Positions 22,361 through 35,505 of a DNA stretch of 64,000 nt are shown in pieces. The position numbers were made by a program, and so were the translations under genes. The first letter of the stretch is position 1, and the number at the start of each line of letters is the position of its first letter. Origin of the DNA: Plasmodium brasilianum (Eukaryota > Apicomplexa > Aconoidasida > Haemosporida > Plasmodiidae); the NCBI RefSeq assembly GCF_023973825.1, contig NC_090127.1, positions 310,001 through 374,000 on the forward strand, given 5' to 3'. The notes under the pieces are model-generated. The model did not search any database and was not told the DNA's origin. It was given only the letters and a program-made list of their open reading frames with translations.

Positions 22361-23723
22361 CCTACCTCACGTGTTATTCATTCCTTCAGTGCTTTGTATT
22401 TAATCTGCCTTGATTCTGTAGTTTATTTTTAGTTACATAATATACTTATAAGCATGTATGTGCATATATATGTAAGCATATATACAAATATATCTATATC
22501 TATATATATGCTTTTTTCCTTTTTTGGATGTACTTTCAAATAAAAGAACTTTTTTTTTTAAGATTAAGTTTATATCATTTTTAAAGACTCGCGTGAACAT
22601 GCTATTATTATATATGCTTCTTATATAACCATGGTTCTATTCACATAAATTTTTTGCTTTTCATTGTAAAGGTATCAAAAGAAAAATTCCATTTTTCTCA
22701 TTTTAAAAACCCACATTAGGCTACAAAGAAGCAGAAAAGGAAAGGACGCAAAAAAAAAAAAAAAAACAGAAAAAAATAGGAAAAAAGAAAAGAAAAACAT
22801 GAAGCTATTAATTATCCCATCATATTTTTATGTACGTTGTAAAAATTATTGCATCTGTAGAAACATATGAATAATGTGTATGATATTCTTTATATATTTT
22901 GAAAAGTGTTTTTTTTTTTTTACATACGATTAGTATTGTATGTAAAAGGTATATATGTATATATATCATACAAATATACTTATATGTACTCAATTCGTAC
23001 ATTATTAGAACTATTTTAGTATATTGTAATTTATCTATATGTACACATATTAATACACACTAGGATGTACACTATGGATTTTTTTTCCTTTTGTACATTT
23101 ACCAGACTATTTATGTTTATACATACATGCCTTAATTAATACACAAATTTATTAAAAAGGAATTCTTAATTTCAAATTCATTTTCAATAACATTCTTCAC
23201 TAAATGTTCATATAATTATTACATTATTCTGAGATGGGAAAAAAAAAAAAAAAAAAAAAAAAAAAAACATTTAAAAAATAAAATTTATTTTATTTTTATA
23301 CCTTAAAAAAAATTACAACTATTTGAAAGCATCTTATTATGTACAAATAAAAAAATATTCCAAGATATTTTCGCAGTATCCTTTTATACACAATAGCCAA
23401 AAAATAAATAAATATACGTCTGAACATATAATTAAATCGATTTTAATATTCTAAAAAATACTTATCCCCAAGATAAAAAAAAAAAATTACAGGTAAATAT
23501 TTAAATTTAGCATGAATATATACGGATGTATCTATTCATATGTTATATTATGTGTGCTTAAACAGTAAGGTTACATGTGAACATGTTTATACATATATAC
23601 AATCAAGTTTACGTTAATAAAAGATACATTCTATAAAGCAACATTTTTTTTAAATAGCATAAATGTTACAAAAAATACACATATATATAAAAATGAGTAC
23701 ACGAGTAAGAAAAAAAAAAAAAA
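22361..23723. promoter_or_regulatory. Divergent promoter region between the unknown minus gene and the AP2 gene
   Basis: About 1.36 kb, very AT-rich, with a long A run at about 23240-23269 and TA-rich tracts near 22440-22510 and 22950-22985. Both flanking genes read outward, so both promoters must be here. No open frame or specific motif is supported. Confidence 0.35.
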
Positions 23724-24722
23724 ATGATTTTTAGATACCACTGCTATGCTGTGTGGCATAGACATAATTTCAAGGGATATCAATTATGCAATAAATATTT
23801 TTTACAAAATTGTTTAACCATTATTAATAATAAAACGAAACGTATACTGAGCTATGGGATAAACGAAAAGGATGAAATGCGAAGGGAGGGAGAAAATGAA
23901 GATAAAAAAGATCTCGAAATTTCTTTGTATTTGTCAAAGCGTACTGTAATAAACTCAAAAGAAAAATCGCTTAACAACATCTATCCTTACTATAAAAGTA
24001 ATTATTATATTAACAAAAATAATGTATTTGTCGATATGGAAAGCCTATTTTGCAATGATAAAAAATTTTTTAGTGGTAGGAGTGTAGGATTAAAAAGAAA
24101 AAAGAAAAGAAAAGATGAAAGAGTGATAAATACTTGTTTAGGAAAAAGATTAGAATTCTTTTATCCCAAGAAAAAACGAAGACAACGCATTGGTTTAATT
24201 CAAAATAGTAGAAAAAATATTGTTTACGATAATATTTTAAAAAGATTTTTAGTGTATTATTATAAACAAGGTATTCAAGTTTTTAGAAGTTTTAGCTGTA
24301 AAAAGAAAAGAAAATTTGAATCTGCTAGAAATAAAGCTATCATATTATCCAAACAGTTTCAAAAAAAATATACCAAACAAAAAGAGAAAGAAGAAAAAAG
24401 TAACAAAACTCCTTTAAGTATACATAATTGTAGTAATTTAATGACTAAATATGATCATGATGTAAGAAAACAAATAAAAATTGTGCCTGATAAAAATAAA
24501 AGCGGGTATAGAGGTGTCTTCTACGATTCCGCTCATCATGCATACATATGTACTTACAACGAAGCAGGAATACGAAAATTTCAAATTTTTAAAATTAAAA
24601 ATAATGATTATCTTGAAGCGTATAATTTAGCTGTTATGTGTCGTAGATATAAACTTTTCAAGAATTTTCAATTCGTGTCTCAAAGAAATAGAGTAAGGAG
24701 TGGACGAATACATCTTAAGTGA
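23724..24722 (+). CDS. AP2-domain-like protein with a mitochondrion-type N-terminus
   Basis: Single exon of 332 residues. The only recognisable domain is C-terminal (about residues 255-312): KSGYRGVFYDSAHHAYIC, then IRKFQIFKIKNNDYLEAYNL and AVMCRRYKLF. This is the three-strand plus helix AP2/ERF pattern (SGYRGV; KxF; Y/F-LEA-x-x-LA). It suggests an ApiAP2 DNA-binding protein. However, the first 46 residues contain no acidic residue and several Arg/His/Lys (MIFRYHCYAVWHRHNFK), as in a mitochondrial presequence. The central part is Lys/Arg-rich (KRKKKRKDERV; KKKRRQRIGL). A mitochondrial or mitoribosomal role is therefore as possible as a transcription factor. P. falciparum has a single-AP2 gene in what I recall as the syntenic position. 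Confidence 0.72.
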   Translation: MIFRYHCYAVWHRHNFKGYQLCNKYFLQNCLTIINNKTKRILSYGINEKDEMRREGENEDKKDLEISLYLSKRTVINSKEKSLNNIYPYYKSNYYINKNNVFVDMESLFCNDKKFFSGRSVGLKRKKKRKDERVINTCLGKRLEFFYPKKKRRQRIGLIQNSRKNIVYDNILKRFLVYYYKQGIQVFRSFSCKKKRKFESARNKAIILSKQFQKKYTKQKEKEEKSNKTPLSIHNCSNLMTKYDHDVRKQIKIVPDKNKSGYRGVFYDSAHHAYICTYNEAGIRKFQIFKIKNNDYLEAYNLAVMCRRYKLFKNFQFVSQRNRVRSGRIHLK

Positions 24723-25247
24723 GCTTCTTTTTGTGTAAGGTGCAGTAAACTACATAGAGGGGTGACAAAATCAAATTATTGCGCATGGAGCAAGCCCAAT
24801 AAAATGGATAAGTAAATAGACAAATTAGTGTATACATTACATATATAGATATGGATAAGTAGGGACATAAAAAAAAAATACCGTTTGTATGTATTTTTTT
24901 AAAACCTAAGCTCTTAATTTAAAAGTTAAAATACTTATTTTTTCTTTTTTTCAATGTATTTTTTGTGAAATACACATTATAAATACAGCATTTAAATATA
25001 ACATTTAAATACAAAATTTGAAGTCGGTTTGTGAATTTTATAGCTACAAGAAAAATAATATACACACTTGGAAAAATCCGGAATCTATTAAAATGCTTAT
25101 ACCCATGGATCTAATTAGGAACGTAGTCATTTTTTACAAGTACATATATATACACACATATATATATCGCATGTGTATTTACGTATGTATGTATTTTGAG
25201 TACATAATTTAAAAATTTTTCTGAAAAGCAAATGAAAAAATGTGTTA
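24723..25247. other. Convergent gap between AP2 gene and GCN1, with a coding-like island
   Basis: Mostly AT-rich 3' flank. Positions 25018-25140 are less AT-rich. Two overlapping + frames there look protein-like: one contains FYSYKKNNIHTWKNPESIK, another RFVNFIATRKIIYTLGKI and ends in a stop. Either could be a downstream exon of the AP2 gene, whose last codons lie next to a GTGAGC hexamer at 24720. Acceptor sites are weak and I did not add it. Confidence 0.3.
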
Positions 25248-25456
25248 TTATTCGGATTCGAATGTTGTGCTACGTTTCTTGGCCAAAACACTATTTGCAA
25301 ATTCAAGCAGTTGGTTATATTTTTTACTCTCCATTTTGTCTTTTAAAAATTTTATTTTCATTTTGTACCGATTTTCATCGTTTACTTCCAGGATGCATTT
25401 TAAGCAGCTCTCTCCCTACATATAAAAAAAAAAAAAAGAAAAAAAAATATACATGC

Positions 25457-25502
<46 letters not shown>

Positions 25503-28500
25503 GCACAGGCGGGTAGGAAAAGGTCAGGTCATTCAATGCATATGCATGCCCAAGGGTTCATGCGAGTCGTACCATTAACTTAAACACTTGTCCTGTGTTA
25601 GTTAAGGCCAAGAGCACATTATCCAAAATGATTAAAAAGTTTGGTATGTTTTCATGATATATATCTGGTTTTTTATTAAATATATGTTTAATCCCCTTAA
25701 AATAGTTTTGATGTATTTCTTTAGAAATCATGATTAACGGAGGTAATTTTAAATAACTGATAATACTATAAATATAAGATATGCAGTCATCATCACATTT
25801 TGATAAGTTATAAAATATGTTGTAGCATATATTCTGTAGACTATTTATTTCTTCCTTTAACATCTGTTCATATAACTGTTTAAAAGCATCTAACGAATTT
25901 TCCTTCTTTAAAATATCATAAAAATTACTTACTTCACTTATGTGTAACATGAAATAATAAGATGTAACATCTAAAGTAGGTTTTACATATAATACGGATT
26001 CCAAATATTGCTTTTTTCCTGGTAGATGAAAAATTATTAACAGTACGTAAATTTTACATGAATAAAAACGTACGTCATTATTGCTATGATCAAATAGCGG
26101 CTTAATCAAATTGATTATTTTATTTAAAATATTTTTTAAATTAACATCCGAATTATTTAATATATTTGACAATATCATTAATATAGTTACAGATTGCTGC
26201 AAATTAATTTGTATATTAATGTTATTCAATAAATCATTTACAAGTAAATCAACTCTTGATAATTTTTTTTCTGATATAATATTTAAAATATGAATAATTT
26301 GATTTTTTAACTTATCGTTATTTAGTGATTTTATTATGCATGTTTGGAGTTGCGGTACTAGCGGTTTTATATGATTACTTCCCTTTTTAATTAATATTTC
26401 AAAAGTGGAAAAGATAAAAATTTTGGCTTGTTCTATGTATTTATTCGTTAATACACGTATTAAGATACCAGAAATTTTTAAAATAAAGGGATTTGTAATT
26501 TCTGAATTGGTATATAAAAAAAGCTTTCTTAAAATTTCAATTGATTTTATTTTTATATCTGAATTTGTTGACAATAAAATTACATCTGTGAATATATTTA
26601 TGAACGAAGAAAACAATCGTTCGCATACATTTAACCCTACTATTTCGTACTTATCTTCAGGTATTTCATTCAAATTACTATCAGTGGTGTACTTATTTAT
26701 AATACTGTGAAATGTGTATACAAATGTGTACTTACTATCTAATTTCCTAGCCATTTCAATTAAATACATATATATTAAAGATGAAATTTCCAAAACCTCA
26801 ATATTTATGTCTACTAGGGTATAGTTTGATAAAAAATTTAAATACCTATCTATCCTATTCACATTTAATAAATTTATTTTTTTCTTTATTTTCTTCTTCA
26901 TATTAATGCTGTTACCTAGATCTGTCGTATTTTTATCCTTCGATATTGTTGTCCTCTCATTATTCAATAAAGAAATGTCTCCTTCATTTATTACGTCTAA
27001 TAGATATTTAAAAATTGATAAAATTATTTCTCTTATTTTTCCACTTCCTTTGAAATATTCAAACTTTCTTAATTTCTTTAATTTATTTTTATCCATAATT
27101 TTTGAATAATTCGTTATTAAAAACTTGTCCTCTGTTTTATCCTTTCCATTTTCATTTCTATATTTTTCTAAGGTAGCGTAGGATAAGTTTATTTTGCTGT
27201 GACATTTTTTCAATTCTGAAAAGAGAATATCTGTTAGAATATCTATGTTCTTTTCATTTATATTTTTTAGAAAGCATTTTACGTAAAGTATTATATCTTC
27301 AATTTGCATATCAGTTTTATACAATTCTAAGTTTTCCCACTTTCTTTTGTCACAATCGTGACCTTCATCATCTTCATCGTTGTCATCATCATAAACATCT
27401 TCCTCAGCAGTAAAGTCCTTTTTGGCATTATGTCCACTATCCTTCAAATTCTTCGAACTGGAATAAATTAAATTTATAAAAATATTAGTAATTTTTGAGA
27501 ACAAATGAGTATATACACCCAATTTTGCATAAGACACATAGGATAATAACTTTAATTTAGAAGCTGTATACGGGGGTATTAATGCATTATCTACTATGAT
27601 ATCTATTACTAATTCCGTGTGAGCATGTAGTAATAATTTAATGCTTTTAAAATACATCAACTGCTTTAAGGTAAATTTCTTTCCATTTTTGGACAATTTA
27701 GAAGAAATAATATGGTTAATAATTTCAAGAATAACATCTTTCATAACAGTTTCCTCTATATTTAATAGTAACGAAGATAGTAATTTTATTATGTCTGAAG
27801 TATTTCTATGGTAAGCTAATTCCTTTATCATAAAAATAATATCATTAATTTGGTTAACTATTAAATTATTAAATTTGTTCTTTGAGAATATTTCGTAAAA
27901 TCCAAGAGCTATTCCTTTTCTTATAGATATATTTTTTGTTGTCTTAAAATCATTAATAAGATTTTCCAAAATAGATTTCAAAGAATTCGAATCAGTTTTA
28001 AAAACTAAATCACCTAATGTTAATGCACTGATAACCTGTTTTGAATTATTTTTAGATGATAAATTCTGCGTTATTTTTTTTAATAATATTGGCCACATTT
28101 CTTGTAAAACTCTTTTGTTAACATAATTCTTATATATATTATACGATATTTGCCTAACATTTATATTTGTATCATTTTTCATAATACAAATCAATGATAA
28201 CATAAAATAAAACCTCTCGTGTAAAGCATGTAATATTTCTATATCTTTTTCTTCTTTATGAATTTCTAAATTTTTTTCAATTAATATATTTAATAAAGAA
28301 ACACTATCTCTTCTAATTCTCCAGTAGCCATTATAGATTTTATTTTCAATAAATTTTAAAATTAACGAAGTATTATTTTTTGAATAAACTGTAATTAATA
28401 CCTTACATGCTCTTAAAGTAATATCTCTTATTTTCTCATCGCTATCATTTAAACATAACAATAACTTTTGAAAAATCTTTTTTAAAAATTTTTCTGTATA

Positions 28501-31500
28501 ATTTGGTTCGCACTCCGGCATATATATAAAAAATCCTATTAATCCTTCTTTGGAGTTTCCATTTTTTATAATTTTCTTATCGTATTTTAATTTCCAGTTT
28601 ATTAAATCATCATCTATCTTTTTACAATATTCATTTTTGCTTTTATCCTTTTCTATTAAATAATTACCATTCAGAAAATGAGATTTCCTCTCAGAATTTT
28701 TCTCCATTAATTCGTAATCACTATCACTATCGCTGTCTTCTTCGGTCATCTCTTCTTCTTCATCTTCCTCATCCTCAGTATATGCTTCTCCATCTTCTTC
28801 TTCATCTTCATTTTCCTCATTCCTGTCCTCTTCATCATATCCTTTTTTTATTTCTTTATACTTATCCTTGTATGCATCATTGTTACCTTTACCCTTTTTA
28901 GTACCATGTTTTTCTGCACCACTTTCTTCAGAATCAGCATTATTTTGTTCATCATAATCATCATAATCTGCTTCATCATCATCCGATTCATTATAATCAT
29001 CAGAGCCCGTGATGTCATCATAATCAGCATCACTGTCAAAATCATCATCATCTGCGTTTATAGAATATTCTTTTGCCCTGCTTTCGTTTTCATCTTCATT
29101 TTCACCTTCACTTTCTCTTTCATCATCTGAATAATAATTCTCCACTTCTTCTTCATCATCATCTATGAATTTTACATGTTTTTCGCCATTACCATTAGAC
29201 TTACCCCGTTGTTTGCTACCCTTCTTCTTATTTCCCTTAATAATGCTTCCATCAAATTTACTAATCGAATCATCGATTTGCTTTATTTTTTTTCCTGCTT
29301 CATTTTTTATTTCATTGTATTTCTTCACATCAATCAGCTTCACAACTTTGGATATGAAAATGTTTGCAATTTTTTCTGAACATTTCGATAAAATGGAAGA
29401 TAAGCATAAGGAAACTCCGCTTTTTTCCACTGATGAAACGGCATTTATGAGAATATTAAAAATGTGTTGAATGTAAAACAATTTAATATTAATATCCATA
29501 AACTGACAAATATTTCCAATAGACTTAGCAGTAAGATACCTTATTTCAGGTATTGCATCATTAAGTAAGTGTATTAAAATTTCAAATATGCTATCGTAAT
29601 AAATAATAAATAAGGACGGATCAGAGACTAGATATATTAAGAAGTAAAATATCTGTAGTGATTTTTTTCTTATTTCTAACCTGATATTATTTATGCCTGT
29701 TTTAATTACTGGCAATATTAAACATAAAGAAATATTATCAATTTTATACTCAAAAGATATGGATGAAAAAATATCTAAAAAGGCACTTAAGTTATTATTA
29801 TTAGGGGAGTAAATGCACGATAACAGCTGTCTGCTTATATTTTTCATATCATTATTATTTATCATTTTTTCTAATTTATTAAAAATTTTAATACATATTT
29901 CTTTTACCTTAGCATTTGTTTCTGTAACTAATTCACACAAGGTATTTATTAAATTCATTAAAGCATTATTATCGATATAATTGAGAATATCAAATTTTGA
30001 AATAATTATATGCAATGTTTCTAAGTAGGAAATTATGTCCTTATTCTTAATGCTTGAATTCGTTAAATTATCTACTATAAAAGGGAGTATTTTTTTCAAG
30101 GCATACTGGCTTATATCATTTAATATTTCTTCAATAATACTAATTCCCAAGACCTTTATGTTATTTACATTATCTTTGTAACATTCTAATAATAGTTTAA
30201 AATTATTTAAAATATATGGCTCAAATCTTATTTTCAACACTTTAAATAAACTACCATATGCTAAATAAAAACTTTGCCTCTTAATAACATCCTCAGAGTC
30301 AATATTAGAGTTTATTTTATCCAAAATATTATACTTCTTTAATATAGCCATACCATGAGCTTTTACAACACTTCCCAGCAACAAACAACAACCTTTTCTT
30401 ATTTTTAATTCTTTGTTCGTAAAAATGATGGAAAATATGTCCTCTACAAAAACACTCACATCATAGCTTTCTAAGTAAATTAAACTATCAGTCTTATTTC
30501 CTTTATCTCCATTTATTTTCTTTTTATTCTTTTTATGCCCTTCTTGTTCATCACCTTTTTTCCGGTCACTACTTGAAGTAGTATCACTTTTGTTCTTATT
30601 CCCTTTCTTTGTACTTTTCGTTGAATCTTGATTTTTCTCATTAATATCGAATGTTACATTTTTCTTCCTATGCAAACTGTTTGATACATTTGTCTTCATC
30701 TGATTATAACCAAGGTGTGTGGGATGTGCCTCTTCTCCCACCTCCTCATCCTCAGAATCATGCTTGTTACCATTTTTTAGATTTTCTATAAATTTTGGTA
30801 TTATAGTGCTAATTTCAATTTGCGTAAAATTATCCGTATCCTTGTGTAAAATTTGTTCTATTAGTTTGTTTAATAATTCTAGCAACTCTTTCTTCAAATT
30901 TGGTCCTAAACATCCATAAAACATTACCACGATTAGGTCCACCATATTCTTATTTTTACTTTTTTTGTTATCTCTATATTTATTTAAAACATTATAAATT
31001 CTTTTGAATCCTTCTTCCAAATCTTTATTTTCATTTTTAGTTTTTGCATTTCCCTTATTACATTCACCGTAGATTGAATCAGAAGAGGGATCTAACGATT
31101 CGTCATCCTCTTCTGAAAAGTCTTCATCTGAGAATTGATTACTGTGACTATTAGTCGTAAGCTCTTTTTTCCCCTTGGCACTTCCTACTGCATTATTTCT
31201 TCCTACATTCATATTCCTTTTTTCCTTTTTCTTTTTTCTTTTTTTACTCATTACAAGATATTCATTGTACGAATTTATTAGTGAAGTACCACAAATAATA
31301 ACATATTCCTTTATCTTCGTTATATCACTTTTTTCCTCTAAACACAAACCTAATAAAAAATTTAAAACAAATTCAACATCATCAATAACGGTAATATAGT
31401 ACGATTTCGCCAGCTTTTCCATCGTTTTCAGTATTCCTATTTTCCCATATTCCTTAAAAGTTATATATTTAGATGTTAACTGAAAAATTAATTCTTTCGT

Positions 31501-34500
31501 TTTATGTTTATTGGTTGATACTACAATACTTTTGCATATCATATCTTGGAAGTCACAACACTCTTTTTGCAACGAATCTATTAACATGTATTGGTCCGTG
31601 ACACAAGGGATGTTCAATTTGCGTATAATTTCTTCACAGTATTTTTGGGTCTCCTTATTATAATCATTCTTAAATATATTTATGTATGTATATATTGATT
31701 CGTTTTTAAAAATATCAAAATTATTTTTCTCTTTTTCTTTTTGTTGCTCATCACCCATTACATATTTATAGAGAGACTTGATTATAACATTTCTACGTTT
31801 TTCATTTTGTGTTATGCACAATTCTAAAAGTGCTCTAATATTTTTCTTATTCAATAAGTATGAATTAAAGTTGTCTAAAAATGATTCAAGTTCTACATCA
31901 ATATCTGGATATTTCTCAAAAGAAATTTGTAAACATTTCAGAGCATCTTCGTCATTAATTTGCGTTTTAGTATGTAATAATATATCTAACGTTTTTAAAA
32001 TATTCAATGTTGCATCTTTATCATTTATAATATTAATGCTATGAAAAACGATTGGAATTAAAAATAATGTCAGTACGTAAGTTATTTTTTCATTCATATT
32101 AAAAGAACTGAAAATCATTAAAGCTGACCCACCTACTTTGTTATATTTACTTATTTTGTACAAACATCTTGTTATTTTATTTTTACAACTTAACAATTTT
32201 GTACTTATCATGTTATCAATTATTATATACAAATATTTTTGAGCAAATCTAGTTGTTAAATCATTTTTTAAAAAAATCATAATTTTCTTTATAAATATAT
32301 TTACATATTTCATATCAAATATATCACGAATATAGCTCATTAATTTAATGCATTTTAAAAGGTATTTATTTCTTTCAAATATTTCATATATCCTAATTCG
32401 AATTTCATTTTGTTTTTTTATTTCTTCCATTTCTAAGTCTTCCTTTGTCATCCCTTTGTTTTTGTTGTTATGTTTCTTATCTTTTGTCGTACTTCTATTG
32501 TTTGTCTTTCTACTTTTATTTAACTCTTCTTCCATAATTAATTCTGCTGTTTCTTCATCATACATAGAAAATAAATGTTTGTTTCTTTTTATATTTTTGC
32601 TTTCAACTACAACTGTCGGTTGATAAACATTTCTGTCCACATATAAAGTATCGTATGGGCTTTTACATATTTCTATTTCTTCCTCTTTTATGTTTTCCAC
32701 ACTCTTATCATCCAACATTTCAATCAATTTACTTGTAAATGAAATTAGTTGCTCTTTTATATTTACATTATTTATGCTTGTTAATTCTTGTCTCTTCGAT
32801 ATTTTTATACAACCTTTTTTTTCAATACAATTCTTCTTTTTATTAACAACTAATGCAGAAATACCTTCTCTTTTTATTTTTTGCATATCCTTACGTAGTT
32901 CATTATGACGGGAATTAGATATATCCTCTTGTTCTGCTTCACATTCTTTCTGACTATTGCCTACATTTTTCAAAATGTAAAAGGTTTCAACTAAATGTAT
33001 ACAAACATTTTTATGTAATGTACTGTCATAATAATCAGATCCCTTTAAGACAAAAGCTATTACTACTTCTAAATTAATATTAGTTAATAGTTCCTTACAA
33101 ATAAAATTTTTCATTCTTCTTCTGCTTACGCTATTTCTCAAATTTTTATAAAAGAGACTTGGGTGACAGAAGCATACCATGAACAACACATAACAGTTTT
33201 GTTTTTCATTTGGATCTAGATAAACCTTATTTACATAGGAAAAAAGGAAAAAAGTAAACTTCCTTAATATAAACTTGTTACCATAATGATAACGAGAATT
33301 GTTCCAATATATAAATAGGTAAATGTAAAAGGAGTATAAAATTAATTGAAATATTTCTTTCTGCATTAATAATACATCTAGTAATATGTGGAAGTCATCC
33401 ACATAATTTTGATATTCACAGATATGTCCATTAAGTATACCTCCTTTTTTTAAACTAAGTACGTAATTTTGAAAGGTTTTCTGATTTTTTTTCCTAAATT
33501 CCGCATTATCATATTTTTTCTCTTGCAAATAGTGAAGGATGCATAATATAATAAGAAACGTGAGCATATGCAGATTGTCTAATTTGTTTTTCCTACCCTC
33601 TATTTTATTGGTGTGCTCTACTTTGTTATGATGATATAAATTTGTTCCAGTCTTTTTTTTCTCCCTTTTACCACTTTCAGACAATAACACATGTTCTATG
33701 TGTATCTTACCTATTTTATCAAAACAGATGGAACTCGAAAAATCTTTATTCAGACTATTTAGATAATCATAAACCATTTTATTATCTTCATTCATCAAGA
33801 ATTGAAGTAATAACAAAAGAGAATACACGTAAAAGAAGAATTTGTCAAGAGGAATTTTGCTTATTTCATTTATATCATATAAGTAAAACAGTTCATCTTT
33901 ATTGTATATACTTTTAAGTAATATTTCATTGATTTGATTGTCAATATTCTTAACAGATGGATGAGTACATTTTATATACAAAAATAAGAATAAATTAACA
34001 CCATACACATGTTTTAATACTTGTTTTGTTAAGCAGAAGTTTATGTGAGATTTCAAAATCGATAACAATTTCTCATTAACTTCTAGTACACTAACCAAAT
34101 CGATGTAATATAAAATACAGAAATATAAAAAGGTATCATTATTTTTTCCATATTTTTCTAAGAGTTCCAAAATGTTCTTTGAAAATATATTATATATATC
34201 TTTATCATTTTTGAAAATACTGCTTATGCGCCTGACAAACTTTAGAGATTCAATTTTTACATCTTCATTTAAATCGTTTTTTAAATAATTTGTTATCATA
34301 GCTTCATTTGAAGTAATAGTATTCTTGATTTCTTTGCTCTTATATGATGAGAGGAGATACGTAGCACACCTTAAAAATATAATTTTCTCATTAAATTTAA
34401 TAGCATTTAATTTTTTGTAATTTTCAAATAACATTTTTAATATACAGTCATTATCATTATTCAAATGAAATTTATAAAAAATAATAAAATACAACAAATC

Positions 34501-35505
34501 GCAACTTTCTATATTTTTCGTTTTCTTTATGTTTATAACAATGTCTAATACATTATATAAATATTTCTGGTTATATAATTCCGAATAATAATAAAAAGAA
34601 GCTGCATTTCTTAAAGCTACTTCATCATATCTATGAATAAGATTTAATATAACAGTAAACATATTTTCATCTTTACATATTTGAAAAAAATATTTAAATG
34701 ATCTAGTAATTTTTAGTAATATTTCTTTATTAGTATTTAAAATATTAATAAAAATATTAGTAAATCTATCTATCATTTTTTTTCTATATAATGCACAAGT
34801 TTGATTTATAGTACATAAGTACAAACCAAATGACTCAACGACAAGGTAAAGGGGAGTTTCCTCTGTACAAATATTTAAAAGATATTCCAATTCTGCTTCT
34901 TCACTTGGTATATTTCCTTCTTCTTCCTGGTATTTATCTCTATTCTTCATATTACTAATATTTGAATAAATTAAAATCAATTTATTAATTATACCTTTTT
35001 TAAGCATACGTAATTTATGGTTTACTTCGTTAAACTTCTCATTACTATAAAATATGTCATCAAGAAATGATACACATTTCATAAATAACTGACGAAAAGG
35101 AGATACAAATTGTAAGTCTGATAGTAAGTTATCATATTCAGAACAAAAGCATAAAATTTTCTTACAAAAAAATGCTCTTTCAAAATAACTAAAACCTACT
35201 TCATCTGATCTTTTTAAAATATATTTATATAAATTTTCTTTTATTTTCTCCCTATTTATTTCATTTATTAAGTGAGATAATAAATGTATACAAATACACA
35301 TATTATTTTTTATATAATTTGTCTCTTTTGTAAAAAATAGCAAATCAATAAGTTCAAAAGCTTCTTCATCATCTTCATTTAAAATATCCTCAATATTATT
35401 TTTCACCAATTCTATATGTTCCCTCTTTGCTTTTTCTTTCTTTAAGTAAATAAATTCCCTAATATCCTCCATATTATTCGTTTCGTTATACATGTTCAGG
35501 TCCAT
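25248..35505 (-). CDS. GCN1: GCN1-like HEAT-repeat activator of eIF2-alpha kinase (two exons, 3366 residues)
   Basis: Exon 1 is 25573-35505; a donor (ATG|GTACGA) and a TATGTAG acceptor add a second exon, 25248-25415, ending KKRSTTFESE. The protein is HEAT repeats throughout. The eEF3-like/GCN1 core is recognisable: KGCCLLLGSVVKAHG, VSDPSLFIIYYDSIFEIL, PEIRYLTAKSIGNICQF, and, after an insert, GLIGFFIYMPECEPNYTEKF, then DITLRACKVLI and YWRIRRDSVSLLN. GCN1 binds stalled or collided ribosomes and presents uncharged tRNA to GCN2-type kinases; in Plasmodium the likely partner is the GCN2-like kinase eIK1 (inference). About 155 residues (2112-2268) form a very acidic Asp/Glu/Ser insert inside the conserved core, and other Lys/Asn inserts occur near residues 1420-1620. 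Length exceeds the roughly 2670 of yeast and human GCN1 because of these inserts. Confidence 0.92.
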
